This document shows, one piece after another, positions 16,701-25,325 of a DNA stretch of 64,000 nt. Position 1 is the stretch's first letter. Each line of letters starts with the position of its first letter. Under the pieces are notes generated by a model that searched no databases, was not told the DNA's origin, and worked only from the letters and a program-made list of their open reading frames with translations. The DNA comes from Actinomadura nitritigenes (GTDB lineage Bacteria; Actinomycetota; Actinomycetes; Streptosporangiales; Streptosporangiaceae). The DNA is taken from the NCBI RefSeq assembly GCF_017573545.1, contig NZ_JAGEOK010000003.1, positions 62,001 to 126,000 of the forward strand, read 5' to 3'. A program made the translations under genes and the position numbers.

Positions 16701-19364
16701 TCAGCCCCCGCCGCGCAGTTCCGCGAGCACTCCCGGCAGGTCGTCGGGCTTGACGAGGACGTCGCGCGCCTTGGAGCCCTCGCTCGGCCCGACGATGTCG
16801 CGGCTCTCCATCAGGTCCATCAGCCGGCCCGCCTTGGCGAAGCCGACGCGCAGCTTGCGCTGCAGCATCGAGGTGGACCCGAACTGCGTCGACACCACCA
16901 GCTCGATCGCCTGGACGAGCAGGTCCATGTCGTCGCCGATGTCCTCGTCGATCTCCTTCTTCGGCGCGGACGACTCGGCGACGTCCTCCCGGTACTTCGC
17001 CTCCATCTGCCCCTTGCAGTGGTCGACGACCGAGTGGATCTCCTTCTCCGACACGTAGGCGTTCTGGATCCGCATGGGCTTGCTCGCGCCCATCGGCAGG
17101 AACAGCGCGTCGCCCTGCCCGACGAGCTTCTCCGCGCCCGGCTGGTCGAGGATGACGCGGCTGTCGGACAGCGAGGACGTCGCGAACGCCAGCCGGGACG
17201 GCACGTTGGCCTTGATGAGGCCGGTGACGACGTCGACGGACGGGCGCTGCGTCGCGAGGACGAGGTGGATGCCGGCGGCTCGGGCGAGCTGGGTGATGCG
17301 GACGACCGAGTCCTCGACGTCGCGGGGCGCGACCATCATCAGGTCGGCGAGCTCGTCGACGATCACCAGCATGTAGGGGTAGGGGGTGTAGACGCGCTCG
17401 CTGCCGGGCGGCGCGGTGAGCTTGCCCGCCTTCACCGCCTTGTTGAAGTCGTCGATGTGCCGGAACCCGGACGCGGCGAGGTCGTCGTACCGGCGGTCCA
17501 TTTCGCCGACGACCCATTCGAGGGCTTCCGCCGCTTTCTTGGGGTTGGTGATGATCGGGGTGATCAGATGGGGAATGCCCTGGTACATGGTCAGCTCGAC
17601 CCGTTTCGGGTCGACCAGGATCATCCGCACCTCGTCCGGCGTCGCCCGCATCAGCACCGACGTGATCAGCCCGTTGATGCAGGTCGACTTGCCCGCGCCC
17701 GTCGCGCCCGCGATCAGGATGTGCGGCATCTTCGCCAGGTTCGCCACCACGGTGCGGCCCTCGACGTCCTTGCCGAGCCCCACCACCATCGGGTGGTGCT
17801 CGTTGGTCGCCGCCGGGGAGCGCAGCACGTCGCCGAGGCTGACGATGTCCTTGTCGGTGTTCGGGATCTCCACGCCGATCGCCGACTTGCCGGGGATCGG
17901 GGAGATGATCCGCACGTCCGCGCTCTTCACCGCGTACGCGATGTTCTTGGTGAGCGCGGTGACCTTCTCCACCTTCACCGCGGGACCCAGCTCGATCTCG
18001 TAGCGGGTGATCGTCGGGCCCCGCGTGAACCCGGTGACCTGCGCGTCGATGTCGAACTGCTCCAGCACGCCGGTGAGCGCGTTGACCACCGTGTCGTTGG
18101 CCTTCGTGCGCGGCTTGGCCACGCTGCCCGGCCGCAGCGCCGACGGGTCCGGCAGGACGTAGATCTCGCCGGACGACGACAGCGGCAGCTGCTCGGAGCT
18201 GCGCGGCGCCGGGGTCGGGTCCGGGACGTCGGCGTGCGCGGGCTCCTCGGGCGGCGCGGGCTCCTCCAGGACCGGGTCGGCCGGCGGCGGCACGTCGTCG
18301 ACGGGCGGCGCCGGCGGCGGGACGTCCCCGCCGAACGGGTCCGGCTCGAACAGCTCGTCCGCGAGGTCGCGGCTCGGCCGGTCCGGGCGCTTCGGCTCGT
18401 CCTCCAGCAGCGGCGTGTCGTACGGCCGCGAGTGCTCGCCGACCTCCAGCTCGTCCTCGGACTCGTCCGGCTTCTTCTTGCGGCGGCGCTTCTTCGGCGC
18501 CTCCTCCTCGTCCGCCGCGCCGGACGGGTGCTCGGGGCGGCCCTGCAGCGTCGCGACGGCCCACAGGTCGCCGACCCGCTCGGGCACCTTCGCGATCGGG
18601 GTCGCGGTGATGACCAGCAGCCCGAACCCCGACAGCAGGAGCAGCAGCGGCACCGCCACCCAGCCGCTGAGCGCGGCGTCCAGCGGCGCCGACACCAGCC
18701 AGCCGACGACGCCGCCCGCGTCGCGCACGCCGGCCATGTCCTTGGCCGGCGACGGGACGCCCGCCGCGATGTGCAGGATGCCGAGCACCCCGACGGTGAG
18801 CGCGGTCAGGCCGATGACGACGCGCCCGGTCTCCTCGCTCTGCTCGGGATGGCGCAGCGTCCGCCACGCCAGCAGCGCCAGCACGACCGGCAGCGCCATG
18901 GCCACGATGCCGATGCCGCCGCGCACGACCTTCTCCAGGGCGATCGTGACGACGCCGTCCGGCCGGAACCAGGTCACCGACGCCAGCACGATCGACGAGC
19001 CGAGCAGCGCGAGCCCGAGCCCGTCGCGCCGGTGCTCGGGATCGAGGTTGCGGGCGCCGTCGCCGTAGGCGCGGAAGATCGAGCCGACGGCGACCGCCGC
19101 GAGCAGGTACAGCTTGAACAGCAGCTTGAAGAAGCCGAGGACGGCCTGCGAGATCGGGTCCGGCTTCTGCTGCGGGCGGCCCCGGCCGGATCCCCGGCCC
19201 GCGCCGCCCTTGGCGCCGCCCCTCGCTCCACCGCCCTTCGCTCCGCCGCTCCTGGCGCTGCCGTTCGTTCGCTTCCGGGGGGCCGACCCTGCGGGTTTGC
19301 GAGCCGCGCTGCCCCCGGTACGCGAGGAGGTGGTCTTCGCTCCCCCGGACGCACGTGTGGCCAT
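16701..19364 (-). CDS. ftsK: DNA translocase FtsK/SpoIIIE
   Basis: The 887-residue protein has a basic Gly/Ala/Lys-rich N-terminus, about four membrane segments between residues 70 and 270, a long Asp/Glu/Pro linker, a RecA-like motor domain with Walker A GATGAGKST, and a C-terminal gamma winged helix (LRVGFAKAGRLMDLMESRDI) that reads KOPS-type polarity sites. It pumps chromosome DNA through the septum during division or sporulation. Two ATGs are possible. I chose 19364 because TACTCT at 19372-19377 ends seven bases before it, as in a leaderless transcript. The other ATG is at 19370. Confidence 0.93.
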   Translation of the reverse strand: MATRASGGAKTTSSRTGGSAARKPAGSAPRKRTNGSARSGGAKGGGARGGAKGGAGRGSGRGRPQQKPDPISQAVLGFFKLLFKLYLLAAVAVGSIFRAYGDGARNLDPEHRRDGLGLALLGSSIVLASVTWFRPDGVVTIALEKVVRGGIGIVAMALPVVLALLAWRTLRHPEQSEETGRVVIGLTALTVGVLGILHIAAGVPSPAKDMAGVRDAGGVVGWLVSAPLDAALSGWVAVPLLLLLSGFGLLVITATPIAKVPERVGDLWAVATLQGRPEHPSGAADEEEAPKKRRRKKKPDESEDELEVGEHSRPYDTPLLEDEPKRPDRPSRDLADELFEPDPFGGDVPPPAPPVDDVPPPADPVLEEPAPPEEPAHADVPDPTPAPRSSEQLPLSSSGEIYVLPDPSALRPGSVAKPRTKANDTVVNALTGVLEQFDIDAQVTGFTRGPTITRYEIELGPAVKVEKVTALTKNIAYAVKSADVRIISPIPGKSAIGVEIPNTDKDIVSLGDVLRSPAATNEHHPMVVGLGKDVEGRTVVANLAKMPHILIAGATGAGKSTCINGLITSVLMRATPDEVRMILVDPKRVELTMYQGIPHLITPIITNPKKAAEALEWVVGEMDRRYDDLAASGFRHIDDFNKAVKAGKLTAPPGSERVYTPYPYMLVIVDELADLMMVAPRDVEDSVVRITQLARAAGIHLVLATQRPSVDVVTGLIKANVPSRLAFATSSLSDSRVILDQPGAEKLVGQGDALFLPMGASKPMRIQNAYVSEKEIHSVVDHCKGQMEAKYREDVAESSAPKKEIDEDIGDDMDLLVQAIELVVSTQFGSTSMLQRKLRVGFAKAGRLMDLMESRDIVGPSEGSKARDVLVKPDDLPGVLAELRGGG

Positions 19365-19498
19365 GGTCATGAGAGTAACCAAGGAGCGTCCGGGTTCCGG
19401 GGACGGCGAACGGGCGTGTTGCCCATACCGGACGAGCGGGAACGACGCGGCCCGGGACGGCCGCGCGCGGTGCGCGGCACGGCCGTCCCGGGCGGCGG

Positions 19499-21184
19499 CT
19501 ACACCTCGACGACCACCGGGATGATCATGGGGCGGCGGCGGTAGTTGTCGCTCACCCACTTGCCGACCGTGCGCCGGATCAGCTGGTTGATCTGGTGCGT
19601 GTCGTTCACGGCGTCGCCGGCCGCGCCGGCCAGCACGCCCTCGATCCGCTCGATGATCTCGTCGAAGTCCTCGTTGACGATGCCGGCGCCGCGGGCGTGC
19701 ACCTCGGGCCCGGCCACCAGCTTGCCGGAGGTCGAGTCGATGCCGACGACGATGGAGACGAAGCCCTCCTCGCCGAGGATCCGCCGGTCCTTCAGCGAGG
19801 TCTCGGTGACCTCGCCGACCGACAGGCCGTCCACGTAGACGTACCCGGCCGGGACGGCGCCGACGATCCGGGCCCGCCCGTCCACCAGGTCGACGACGAC
19901 GCCGTCCTCGGCGATGACGATGTTGTCGTCCGGCACGCCGGTGAGCGCGGCGAGCTTGGCGTGCGCCCGCAGGTGCCGCCACTCGCCGTGGATCGGCATG
20001 AAGTTGCCCGGCTTCGTCACGTTCAGCACGTACAGCAGCTCGCCCGCCGACGCGTGCCCGGACACGTGCACCAGCGCGTTGCCCTTGTGCACGATCCGCG
20101 CGCCCCACCGGGTGAGGCCGTTGATGACGCGGTTGACCGCGTTCTCGTTGCCCGGGATGAGCGAGGACGCCAGCATCACGGTGTCGCGGTCGGTGATGCG
20201 GATCGAGTGGTCGCGGTTGGCCATCCGCGACAGCGCCGACATCGGCTCGCCCTGCGAGCCGGTGCACACCAGCACCAGCCGGTCGCCGGGGATGTCGTCC
20301 AGCTCCTTCTGGTCGACCATCACGTCCTCGGGGACGTTCAGGTAGCCCAGTTCGCGGGCGACGCCCATGTTGCGCACCATCGAGCGGCCGACGAAGCAGA
20401 CCTTGCGGCCGTTGGCGACGGCCGCGTCCAGCACCTGCTGCACACGGTGGATGTGCGAGGCGAAGCAGGCGACGATGAGCCGCTCCTGCGCGGTGCGGAA
20501 CACCTCGTCGACGACCGGGCCGATGTTGCGCTCGCTGGTGACGAAGCCCGGGACCTCGGCGTTGGTCGAGTCCGACAGCAGCAGGTCGATGCCCTCGGTG
20601 CCGAGCCGGGCGAACCCGGGCAGGTCGGTGAGCCGGCCGTCCAGCGGCAGCTGGTCCATCTTGAAGTCGCCGGTGTGCAGGACGAGCCCGGCGGACGTGC
20701 GGACGGCGAGCGCGAGCGCGTCCGGGATCGAGTGGTTGACGGCGAAGAACTCGCAGTCGAACGGCCCGAACGTGCGCCGGTCGCCCTCGGCCACCACGTC
20801 GGTGACCGGCTTGATGCGGTGCTCGGTGAGCTTGGCCTCCAGCAGGGCCAGCGTGAGCCTCGAGCCGACCAGCGGGATGTCGCGGCGCTCGCGCAGCAGG
20901 TACGGGACCGCGCCGATGTGGTCCTCGTGCCCGTGCGTGAGGACGACGGCCTCGATGTCGTCGAGGCGGTCCCTGATGTACTCGAAGTCCGGCAGTATCA
21001 GGTCGACGCCGGGCTGCTCGGTCTCGGGGAAGAGCACGCCGCAGTCGACGACGAGCAGGCGACCGCCGTACTCGTAGACCGTCATGTTGCGGCCGATCTC
21101 CCCCAGCCCGCCGAGCGCGACGATGCGCAGACCGCCCTCGGGCGGCGCGGGCGGGTGCGAGAGCTCCGGGTGAGGATGGCTCAC
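19499..21184 (-). CDS. rnj: Ribonuclease J
   Basis: This 561-residue metallo-beta-lactamase/beta-CASP nuclease has the zinc motif HGHEDH at residues 84-89 and the C-terminal domain typical of RNase J. By family it has both 5' exonuclease and endonuclease activity in mRNA decay and rRNA maturation. Its GTG start overlaps the dapA stop in GTGA, matching the actinobacterial dapA-rnj pair. It is followed after 135 bp by ftsK on the same strand. Confidence 0.95.
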   Translation of the reverse strand: MSHPHPELSHPPAPPEGGLRIVALGGLGEIGRNMTVYEYGGRLLVVDCGVLFPETEQPGVDLILPDFEYIRDRLDDIEAVVLTHGHEDHIGAVPYLLRERRDIPLVGSRLTLALLEAKLTEHRIKPVTDVVAEGDRRTFGPFDCEFFAVNHSIPDALALAVRTSAGLVLHTGDFKMDQLPLDGRLTDLPGFARLGTEGIDLLLSDSTNAEVPGFVTSERNIGPVVDEVFRTAQERLIVACFASHIHRVQQVLDAAVANGRKVCFVGRSMVRNMGVARELGYLNVPEDVMVDQKELDDIPGDRLVLVCTGSQGEPMSALSRMANRDHSIRITDRDTVMLASSLIPGNENAVNRVINGLTRWGARIVHKGNALVHVSGHASAGELLYVLNVTKPGNFMPIHGEWRHLRAHAKLAALTGVPDDNIVIAEDGVVVDLVDGRARIVGAVPAGYVYVDGLSVGEVTETSLKDRRILGEEGFVSIVVGIDSTSGKLVAGPEVHARGAGIVNEDFDEIIERIEGVLAGAAGDAVNDTHQINQLIRRTVGKWVSDNYRRRPMIIPVVVEV

Positions 21185-22119
21185 CGGGCGACCTCCGGAA
21201 TGACGACCTCCGGCACTTTGACTCCCCCTATCGTGAGGTCTTCACGCAGGCGCGCCGCGAACTCCGGCGTGGCCTCCACCAGCGGGGCGCGCAGCGGGCC
21301 GCCCCCGGGAAGGCCCAGCAGGTTCAGCGCTGCCTTGACGGCGATGGCGCCCTGCGTACGGGTCATGATCGCGGTGACCACGGGCAGCAGCCGCCGGTGG
21401 ATCTCCAGCGCCCGCCCATGCTCACCGGCGCGGTATGCGTCGATCATCTCATGGAGTTCGATTCCCACGACATGGCCGACCACGCTGACGAACCCGGCGG
21501 CGCCGACCGACAGCCAGGGCAGGTTCAGCACGTCGTCGCCGGAGTACCAGACCAGGTCGGTCTCCGCCATCACCCGGGAGGCGCCGAACAGGTCGCCCTT
21601 GGCGTCCTTGACGGCGATGATCCGCGGATGCTCGGCGAGCTGCATCAGCGTGTCGTTCTGGATCGGCACCCCGGCGCGCCCCGGGATGTCGTAGAGCATG
21701 TTGGGCAGCCCCGTCGCGTCGGCCACCGCCGAGAAGTGGCGGAGCAGGCCCTCCTGCGGAGGCTTGTTGTAGTACGGGGTGACCACGAGCAGACCGTGCG
21801 CGCCGGCGGCCTCGGCCTGCCGCGCGAGTTTCAGGGTGTGCTCGGTGTGGTTGGTTCCGGCACCGGCGACGATCACGGCGCGGTCGCCGACCGCCTCGAT
21901 GACCGCGCGCAGAAGCTTGCTCTTCTCGTCGTCGCTCGTCGTCGGCGACTCGCCGGTCGTCCCGTTGACGACCAGGCCGTCGTGGCGCCGCTCGTCGACC
22001 AGGTGGGTCGCGAGGCGTGCGGCGCCGTCGTAGTCGACTCCGCCGTCCGGCAGGAACGGCGTGACCATCGCGGTCAGCATCCGCCCGAACGGGGCGTCGG
22101 TCGTTGTGCTGGGTGCCAT
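21181..22119 (-). CDS. dapA: 4-hydroxy-tetrahydrodipicolinate synthase
   Basis: The 312-residue TIM-barrel enzyme condenses pyruvate with aspartate semialdehyde in the lysine and diaminopimelate pathway. The Schiff-base lysine is Lys171 in AVKDAKGD, with Tyr143 in YDIPGRAG and the NGTTGES motif near residue 52. TACCGT ends seven bases before the ATG with no Shine-Dalgarno, so the message is probably leaderless. dapB, its usual neighbour in this cluster, lies 18 kb away. Confidence 0.95.
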   Translation of the reverse strand: MAPSTTTDAPFGRMLTAMVTPFLPDGGVDYDGAARLATHLVDERRHDGLVVNGTTGESPTTSDDEKSKLLRAVIEAVGDRAVIVAGAGTNHTEHTLKLARQAEAAGAHGLLVVTPYYNKPPQEGLLRHFSAVADATGLPNMLYDIPGRAGVPIQNDTLMQLAEHPRIIAVKDAKGDLFGASRVMAETDLVWYSGDDVLNLPWLSVGAAGFVSVVGHVVGIELHEMIDAYRAGEHGRALEIHRRLLPVVTAIMTRTQGAIAVKAALNLLGLPGGGPLRAPLVEATPEFAARLREDLTIGGVKVPEVVIPEVAR

Positions 22120-22124
22120 GCATC

Positions 22125-22138
22125 GAACGGTACCGTTC
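22125..22138. promoter_or_regulatory. Palindromic leaderless promoter of dapA
   Basis: GAACGGTACCGTTC is a perfect 14-bp palindrome six to nineteen bases upstream of the dapA ATG. The minus-strand -10 element TACCGT lies inside it, so a protein bound here would block the promoter directly. Confidence 0.45.
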
Positions 22139-22238
22139 CGGCCGCCGGGTTGGAGCCGCAGGTGGAGGGGTTCGGCGGCCGGGTCGGGACGGGAGCGCCG
22201 GCGGCCCTCCGGGCCGGGCTCGGAGCGGGCATGGAAGA

Positions 22239-22278
22239 AGCCGCCGCCACACGCTCGGGGGTACGCGTGGCGGCGGCT
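22239..22278 (-). terminator. Terminator hairpin upstream of dapA
   Basis: A perfect 12-bp stem, AGCCGCCGCCAC with GTGGCGGCGGCT around a 16-nt loop, lies just past the end of the small gene at 22321-22542. On the minus strand it is followed by TTCTTCC. It should end that transcript before the dapA promoter. Confidence 0.7.
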
Positions 22279-22320
22279 CCCACACCCGACATCGTGGCAC
22301 GCAAATGCCTCGTTACGGGG

Positions 22321-22542
22321 TCAGTCCGGCCACTTCCCGGACTCGGTTGGATAACGTGACCCTCCGGTCAGTTCGCGCAGCCGGCCGCGCAGTTCCTCGA
22401 CGTCCGGCGTGCGCACGAGATCATTGCCCCGGACCGCCCACCAGTGGCCGGATCCGCCCCGCCCGATCCGCCATCCGGTGAACTCGGCTGACAGCTCGCT
22501 GAGCCGGTCGGCGTCATGCCACGCGGTCTGCTGAATGCGCAT
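22321..22542 (-). CDS. Small hypothetical protein (73 aa)
   Basis: I recognise no named family. The 73-residue product is soluble, rich in Arg, Gly and Trp, with the compact stretch FTGWRIGRGGSGHWWAVRG in the middle and a helical ELRGRLRELTG afterwards. The ATG at 22542 has GAGG nearby. A good hairpin terminator follows, and codon-position G+C is normal for a gene here. Short Trp-rich proteins of this kind are common in actinomycetes next to unrelated genes. Confidence 0.6.
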   Translation of the reverse strand: MRIQQTAWHDADRLSELSAEFTGWRIGRGGSGHWWAVRGNDLVRTPDVEELRGRLRELTGGSRYPTESGKWPD

Positions 22543-22679
22543 CGGCCTCGTCCTCGCTTCCTTGCCAGCCGACGGTACGGCCCGCTCTACCGCACCGATG
22601 CGTACCCCGCCGATGTCCGGCTATACACCCCTTCTCAGCTGGGCGGACGGAGAAATCGGTACGTAGTCGGCCGGGTTTC

Positions 22680-23735
22680 TCAGCGGCCAACTTTTTCTGT
22701 CGCCGCGGGCAGCCATGTCGCGCGATATCGGGCCCATTCGGCCGGCGTGGTGGTCCAGTCCGCGTACACGCCGACGCCGTACGGACGCTTCGGCGGGCGT
22801 TTGAGCTCGCCGATTCCGCGCCGTACACCACGAAGGGCGACGGTGAGATTCTCAGCCCAGTCCATCAAGGGCCGATATGTGGGCACGCCCATGAAGACCG
22901 TGACCCGATCGCCGATCAGTTCGAGGGTGTGGCGGGTGTGCCGGGCGAAGTGCCAGCCCGCGAGCGACTGCGTCGGCAGGGAAACGTCGTAGGCCATGAC
23001 GGCCACCTGGTCGACGCGCGCGGCGACCTTCCGCAGGAAGGCGTCGGTCGGACGCGGCGGGTAGTGCCACGGCCCGGTACGCGGGAGCAGGGCCTTGTAG
23101 ACGGGCTGCGCCGCGTCGACGAGCGTCGACTGCTCCAGCGCCACCGACAGCAGGCGGCCGCGGGAGCGGGTCAGCGCGCGGGTCGCGTCCAGCAGCGCGA
23201 GGAACGCGCCGTCGTCGGGGTAGATCGGCTCGAAGTCGTAGTGGACGCCGTCGAACCCGAGGTCGAGGAAGGCCGCGTCGGTCCGCAGCACCCGTTCCCG
23301 GACGGCGGGGTCGTCCAGGTCGATGACCCCCTTGCCCTCGACCTCCCGGATCTGGCCGAGGTACGCCTGGACTCGCACCCCCGGCGCGTACCGGTGGACG
23401 GCCTTGGCGAGCGGCCCCGCGTACCGGTACTTGGCCGCGGGGACCGTCCCGTCCGCCTCGAACGGCCCGGCATGGAAGAACACGTCGGTGATGCGGTTCT
23501 GCTCGAGGAGCTCCGCGAGGGCCCGGTACTCGGCGTCGGTGTGCGGCTCCCCCACCCACTGGTGCCTGGCCCACAGCGCGTTCGCCTCGGTGCCGCGCGC
23601 CTCCGGCTCGGGCTGCCACCACGTCCACGCGCCGGCGAGGGTGAGCGCGACCAGCCCCAGCACGTACGCGGCCGTCCAGCCCGCCCACCGCAGCGCACCG
23701 CGCCATTTCCCGCCAGAACGCCTGATCCCCGTCAT
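22680..23735 (-). CDS. Membrane-anchored GH18-like TIM-barrel protein
   Basis: The 351-residue protein has a basic N-terminus, one membrane segment at about residues 20-40, and an extracellular TIM-barrel domain. The segment FDGVHYDFEP (residues 161-170) matches the GH18 chitinase active-site pattern DGxxxDxE, with Glu169 in the catalytic position but His in place of the first inner Asp. Later text VAVMAYDVSLPTQSLAGW fits a GH18 strand 6. It may cleave or bind a GlcNAc polymer at the cell surface; a non-enzymatic role is also possible. Neighbours give no clue. Confidence 0.7.
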   Translation of the reverse strand: MTGIRRSGGKWRGALRWAGWTAAYVLGLVALTLAGAWTWWQPEPEARGTEANALWARHQWVGEPHTDAEYRALAELLEQNRITDVFFHAGPFEADGTVPAAKYRYAGPLAKAVHRYAPGVRVQAYLGQIREVEGKGVIDLDDPAVRERVLRTDAAFLDLGFDGVHYDFEPIYPDDGAFLALLDATRALTRSRGRLLSVALEQSTLVDAAQPVYKALLPRTGPWHYPPRPTDAFLRKVAARVDQVAVMAYDVSLPTQSLAGWHFARHTRHTLELIGDRVTVFMGVPTYRPLMDWAENLTVALRGVRRGIGELKRPPKRPYGVGVYADWTTTPAEWARYRATWLPAATEKVGR

Positions 23736-23999
23736 TTAGCAATGATCGCGTATCGGTCCGGCACATCGGACGAACCGGAGCCCGCCGGGTCCGCGTGCGG
23801 CAAGCCGGAGGGCACGCGCCGGCCATGGGTCGATCATGATTGTCCCCGAACCGCGCGGCGGGCGCGGCAAGCGTTGACAACGGGGGAATTCTTGGGTGAC
23901 GAGGCGGCCTAGCGGTGCCGGGCCCCCGGTCTCGACTGGGTCTCTGTTGGGGGGCCGCCCCGATCCTGTTCCGAATACCGGGATGGAGGTCGAACCGAC

Positions 24000-24230
24000 A
24001 TGCGAGCACGACCGGACCAGGCCGAACCGAGACCCCTGCTACCGACGAAGTCGGCCCGGGGGCGGGGGGTCGTTCCCCCTCGAGAGGCACTGCTCAGCAC
24101 CCGGGCGCTCCTGATCGTCCTCGTGGCGATCGGCGCCGGCGCTCTGACCGCAATGGCACCGCAGGCCGCGATCCCGATCGGGGTCGGAGTCGGCGTCGTC
24201 ACCCTGCTGGCCCAGATCGTCAAAGACTGA
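24000..24230 (+). CDS. Small single-pass membrane protein (76 aa)
   Basis: The product has a basic, proline-rich 30-residue N-terminus and a hydrophobic C-terminal half with one long or two short membrane segments (STRALLIVLVAIGAGALTAM, then a second run to residue 70). I recognise no family. GGAGG lies ten bases before the ATG. The leader, from about 23880, contains a GGCCCCC/GGGGGCC pairing around a 21-nt loop. It converges on the di-iron protein gene with a strong shared terminator. Confidence 0.6.
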   Translation: MRARPDQAEPRPLLPTKSARGRGVVPPREALLSTRALLIVLVAIGAGALTAMAPQAAIPIGVGVGVVTLLAQIVKD

Positions 24231-24260
24231 ACCGTCGAGGACCGATATTTCTCCGGCGGC

Positions 24261-24292
24261 GCGTTCGGCGCCGGGCGCCCGGCGCCGAACGC
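24261..24292. terminator. Bidirectional terminator, 32-nt perfect palindrome
   Basis: GCGTTCGGCGCCGG at 24261-24274 pairs with CCGGCGCCGAACGC at 24279-24292. The four central bases, GCGC, are also self-complementary. It lies between the convergent small membrane gene and the di-iron protein gene, eight bases past the latter's stop. Confidence 0.75.
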
Positions 24293-24299
24293 ACCGCCA

Positions 24300-25325
24300 T
24301 CAGAAGACCGGGATGATGTCCGCCGCCTCGATGCCGGTGACGTCCACGCCGGAGATGTCCAGCTCGGGGATCGCGGGGAACTCGATGCCCCAGCGCTCCA
24401 CGATCGCGCGGACCCGGGCGATCGCGACCCGCCAGTTCTCCGCCTGCTCGTCGAACGACAGCACGCCGAGACCCGCGTCGCGGGCGTGGTCCATCAGCAC
24501 GCGGTGGTTGTGCAGGAAGTAGGGCGGCAGGTCCCAGAAGCCCTCCGGCGGCTCCCAGAGGATCATCGACAGGAACACGAAGCCGGCCCGCAGCTGCTTG
24601 GTGATCTGGCCCTTCACGTCCTCGGTGAGGCCGGGCCACTCGTTCTCCAGGATCGTCATGCAGATCTGCAGGTGCCGCGACTCGTCCCGGCCGATCCGCT
24701 TGAACATCTCGCCGAACAGCGGGTGCCGGGTGCCGGACGCCATGCCGCGGAACAGCGTGGACGCGGCCATCTCCCCCATCATGAAGCTGGTGAACAGCAC
24801 GGCCAGCGAGTACCTGCGGACGGCGCTGTTGTAGCCCTGCCAGTAGCGGCCGCCGTTGTGGTAGAGCCAGCCGATGTTGTTGTGCGCGGCCTTCTCCAGG
24901 TCGGTCCGCGGCGTCCAGTCGAGCGGGCCGCCCGGCCAGATCCGCGCGATCGACCGCTGGCAGCACTCCTCGTGGTTCATCTCGTCGCGGGTGATCGAGA
25001 AGAAGCACTTGCGGACCGGGTCCTCCTCGTGCTGCTCGAACGCGTGGATGGTCGCGCGGGCGAACACCGCGGGCCCGGAGGCGTCGAAGTTGGCGAGCAC
25101 CGCGAACCAGTACATGAGCCCGAGGCGCTGCTCCGGCGGGAAGCCGTCCGGGCGCAGCTCGTCCCAGGGCAGGTCGGCGGGGTTCCAGACGGTCCGCTTC
25201 GACTTCTCGTAGATCGCGGCGAGCTTGTCGGTCTCGACCCGCCACTCCATCGGGTAGATGTTCGGCTGCGGGATGTCCGGGGCGGGCCAGAACCCGCCCT
25301 CAGGAACGGTCGGCTTGTCGGCCAT
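24300..25325 (-). CDS. R2-like/ferritin-like di-iron protein
   Basis: The 341-residue helical protein shows the paired di-iron motifs of the ferritin-like superfamily: Glu115-x-x-His118 in DEMNHEE, Glu185 in MMGEMAAS, and Glu215-x-x-His218 in RDESRHLQ. The first-helix ligand is less obvious (Asp81 or Glu97). The layout resembles ribonucleotide reductase R2 and oxidases or N-oxygenases derived from it, but I see no close named family. No R1 subunit is nearby, so a small-molecule oxidase is more likely than a reductase subunit. The ATG at 25325 follows GAGGAG. It overlaps the end of the EamA gene by 26 bp and so is coupled to it under the MocR promoter. Confidence 0.75.
   Translation of the reverse strand: MADKPTVPEGGFWPAPDIPQPNIYPMEWRVETDKLAAIYEKSKRTVWNPADLPWDELRPDGFPPEQRLGLMYWFAVLANFDASGPAVFARATIHAFEQHEEDPVRKCFFSITRDEMNHEECCQRSIARIWPGGPLDWTPRTDLEKAAHNNIGWLYHNGGRYWQGYNSAVRRYSLAVLFTSFMMGEMAASTLFRGMASGTRHPLFGEMFKRIGRDESRHLQICMTILENEWPGLTEDVKGQITKQLRAGFVFLSMILWEPPEGFWDLPPYFLHNHRVLMDHARDAGLGVLSFDEQAENWRVAIARVRAIVERWGIEFPAIPELDISGVDVTGIEAADIIPVF

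Noticed and set aside
23880..23999. Possible riboswitch or tRNA-like fold before the small membrane gene
   Set aside because: Only a 7-bp GC pairing is visible; no tRNA arms or known riboswitch core could be drawn.
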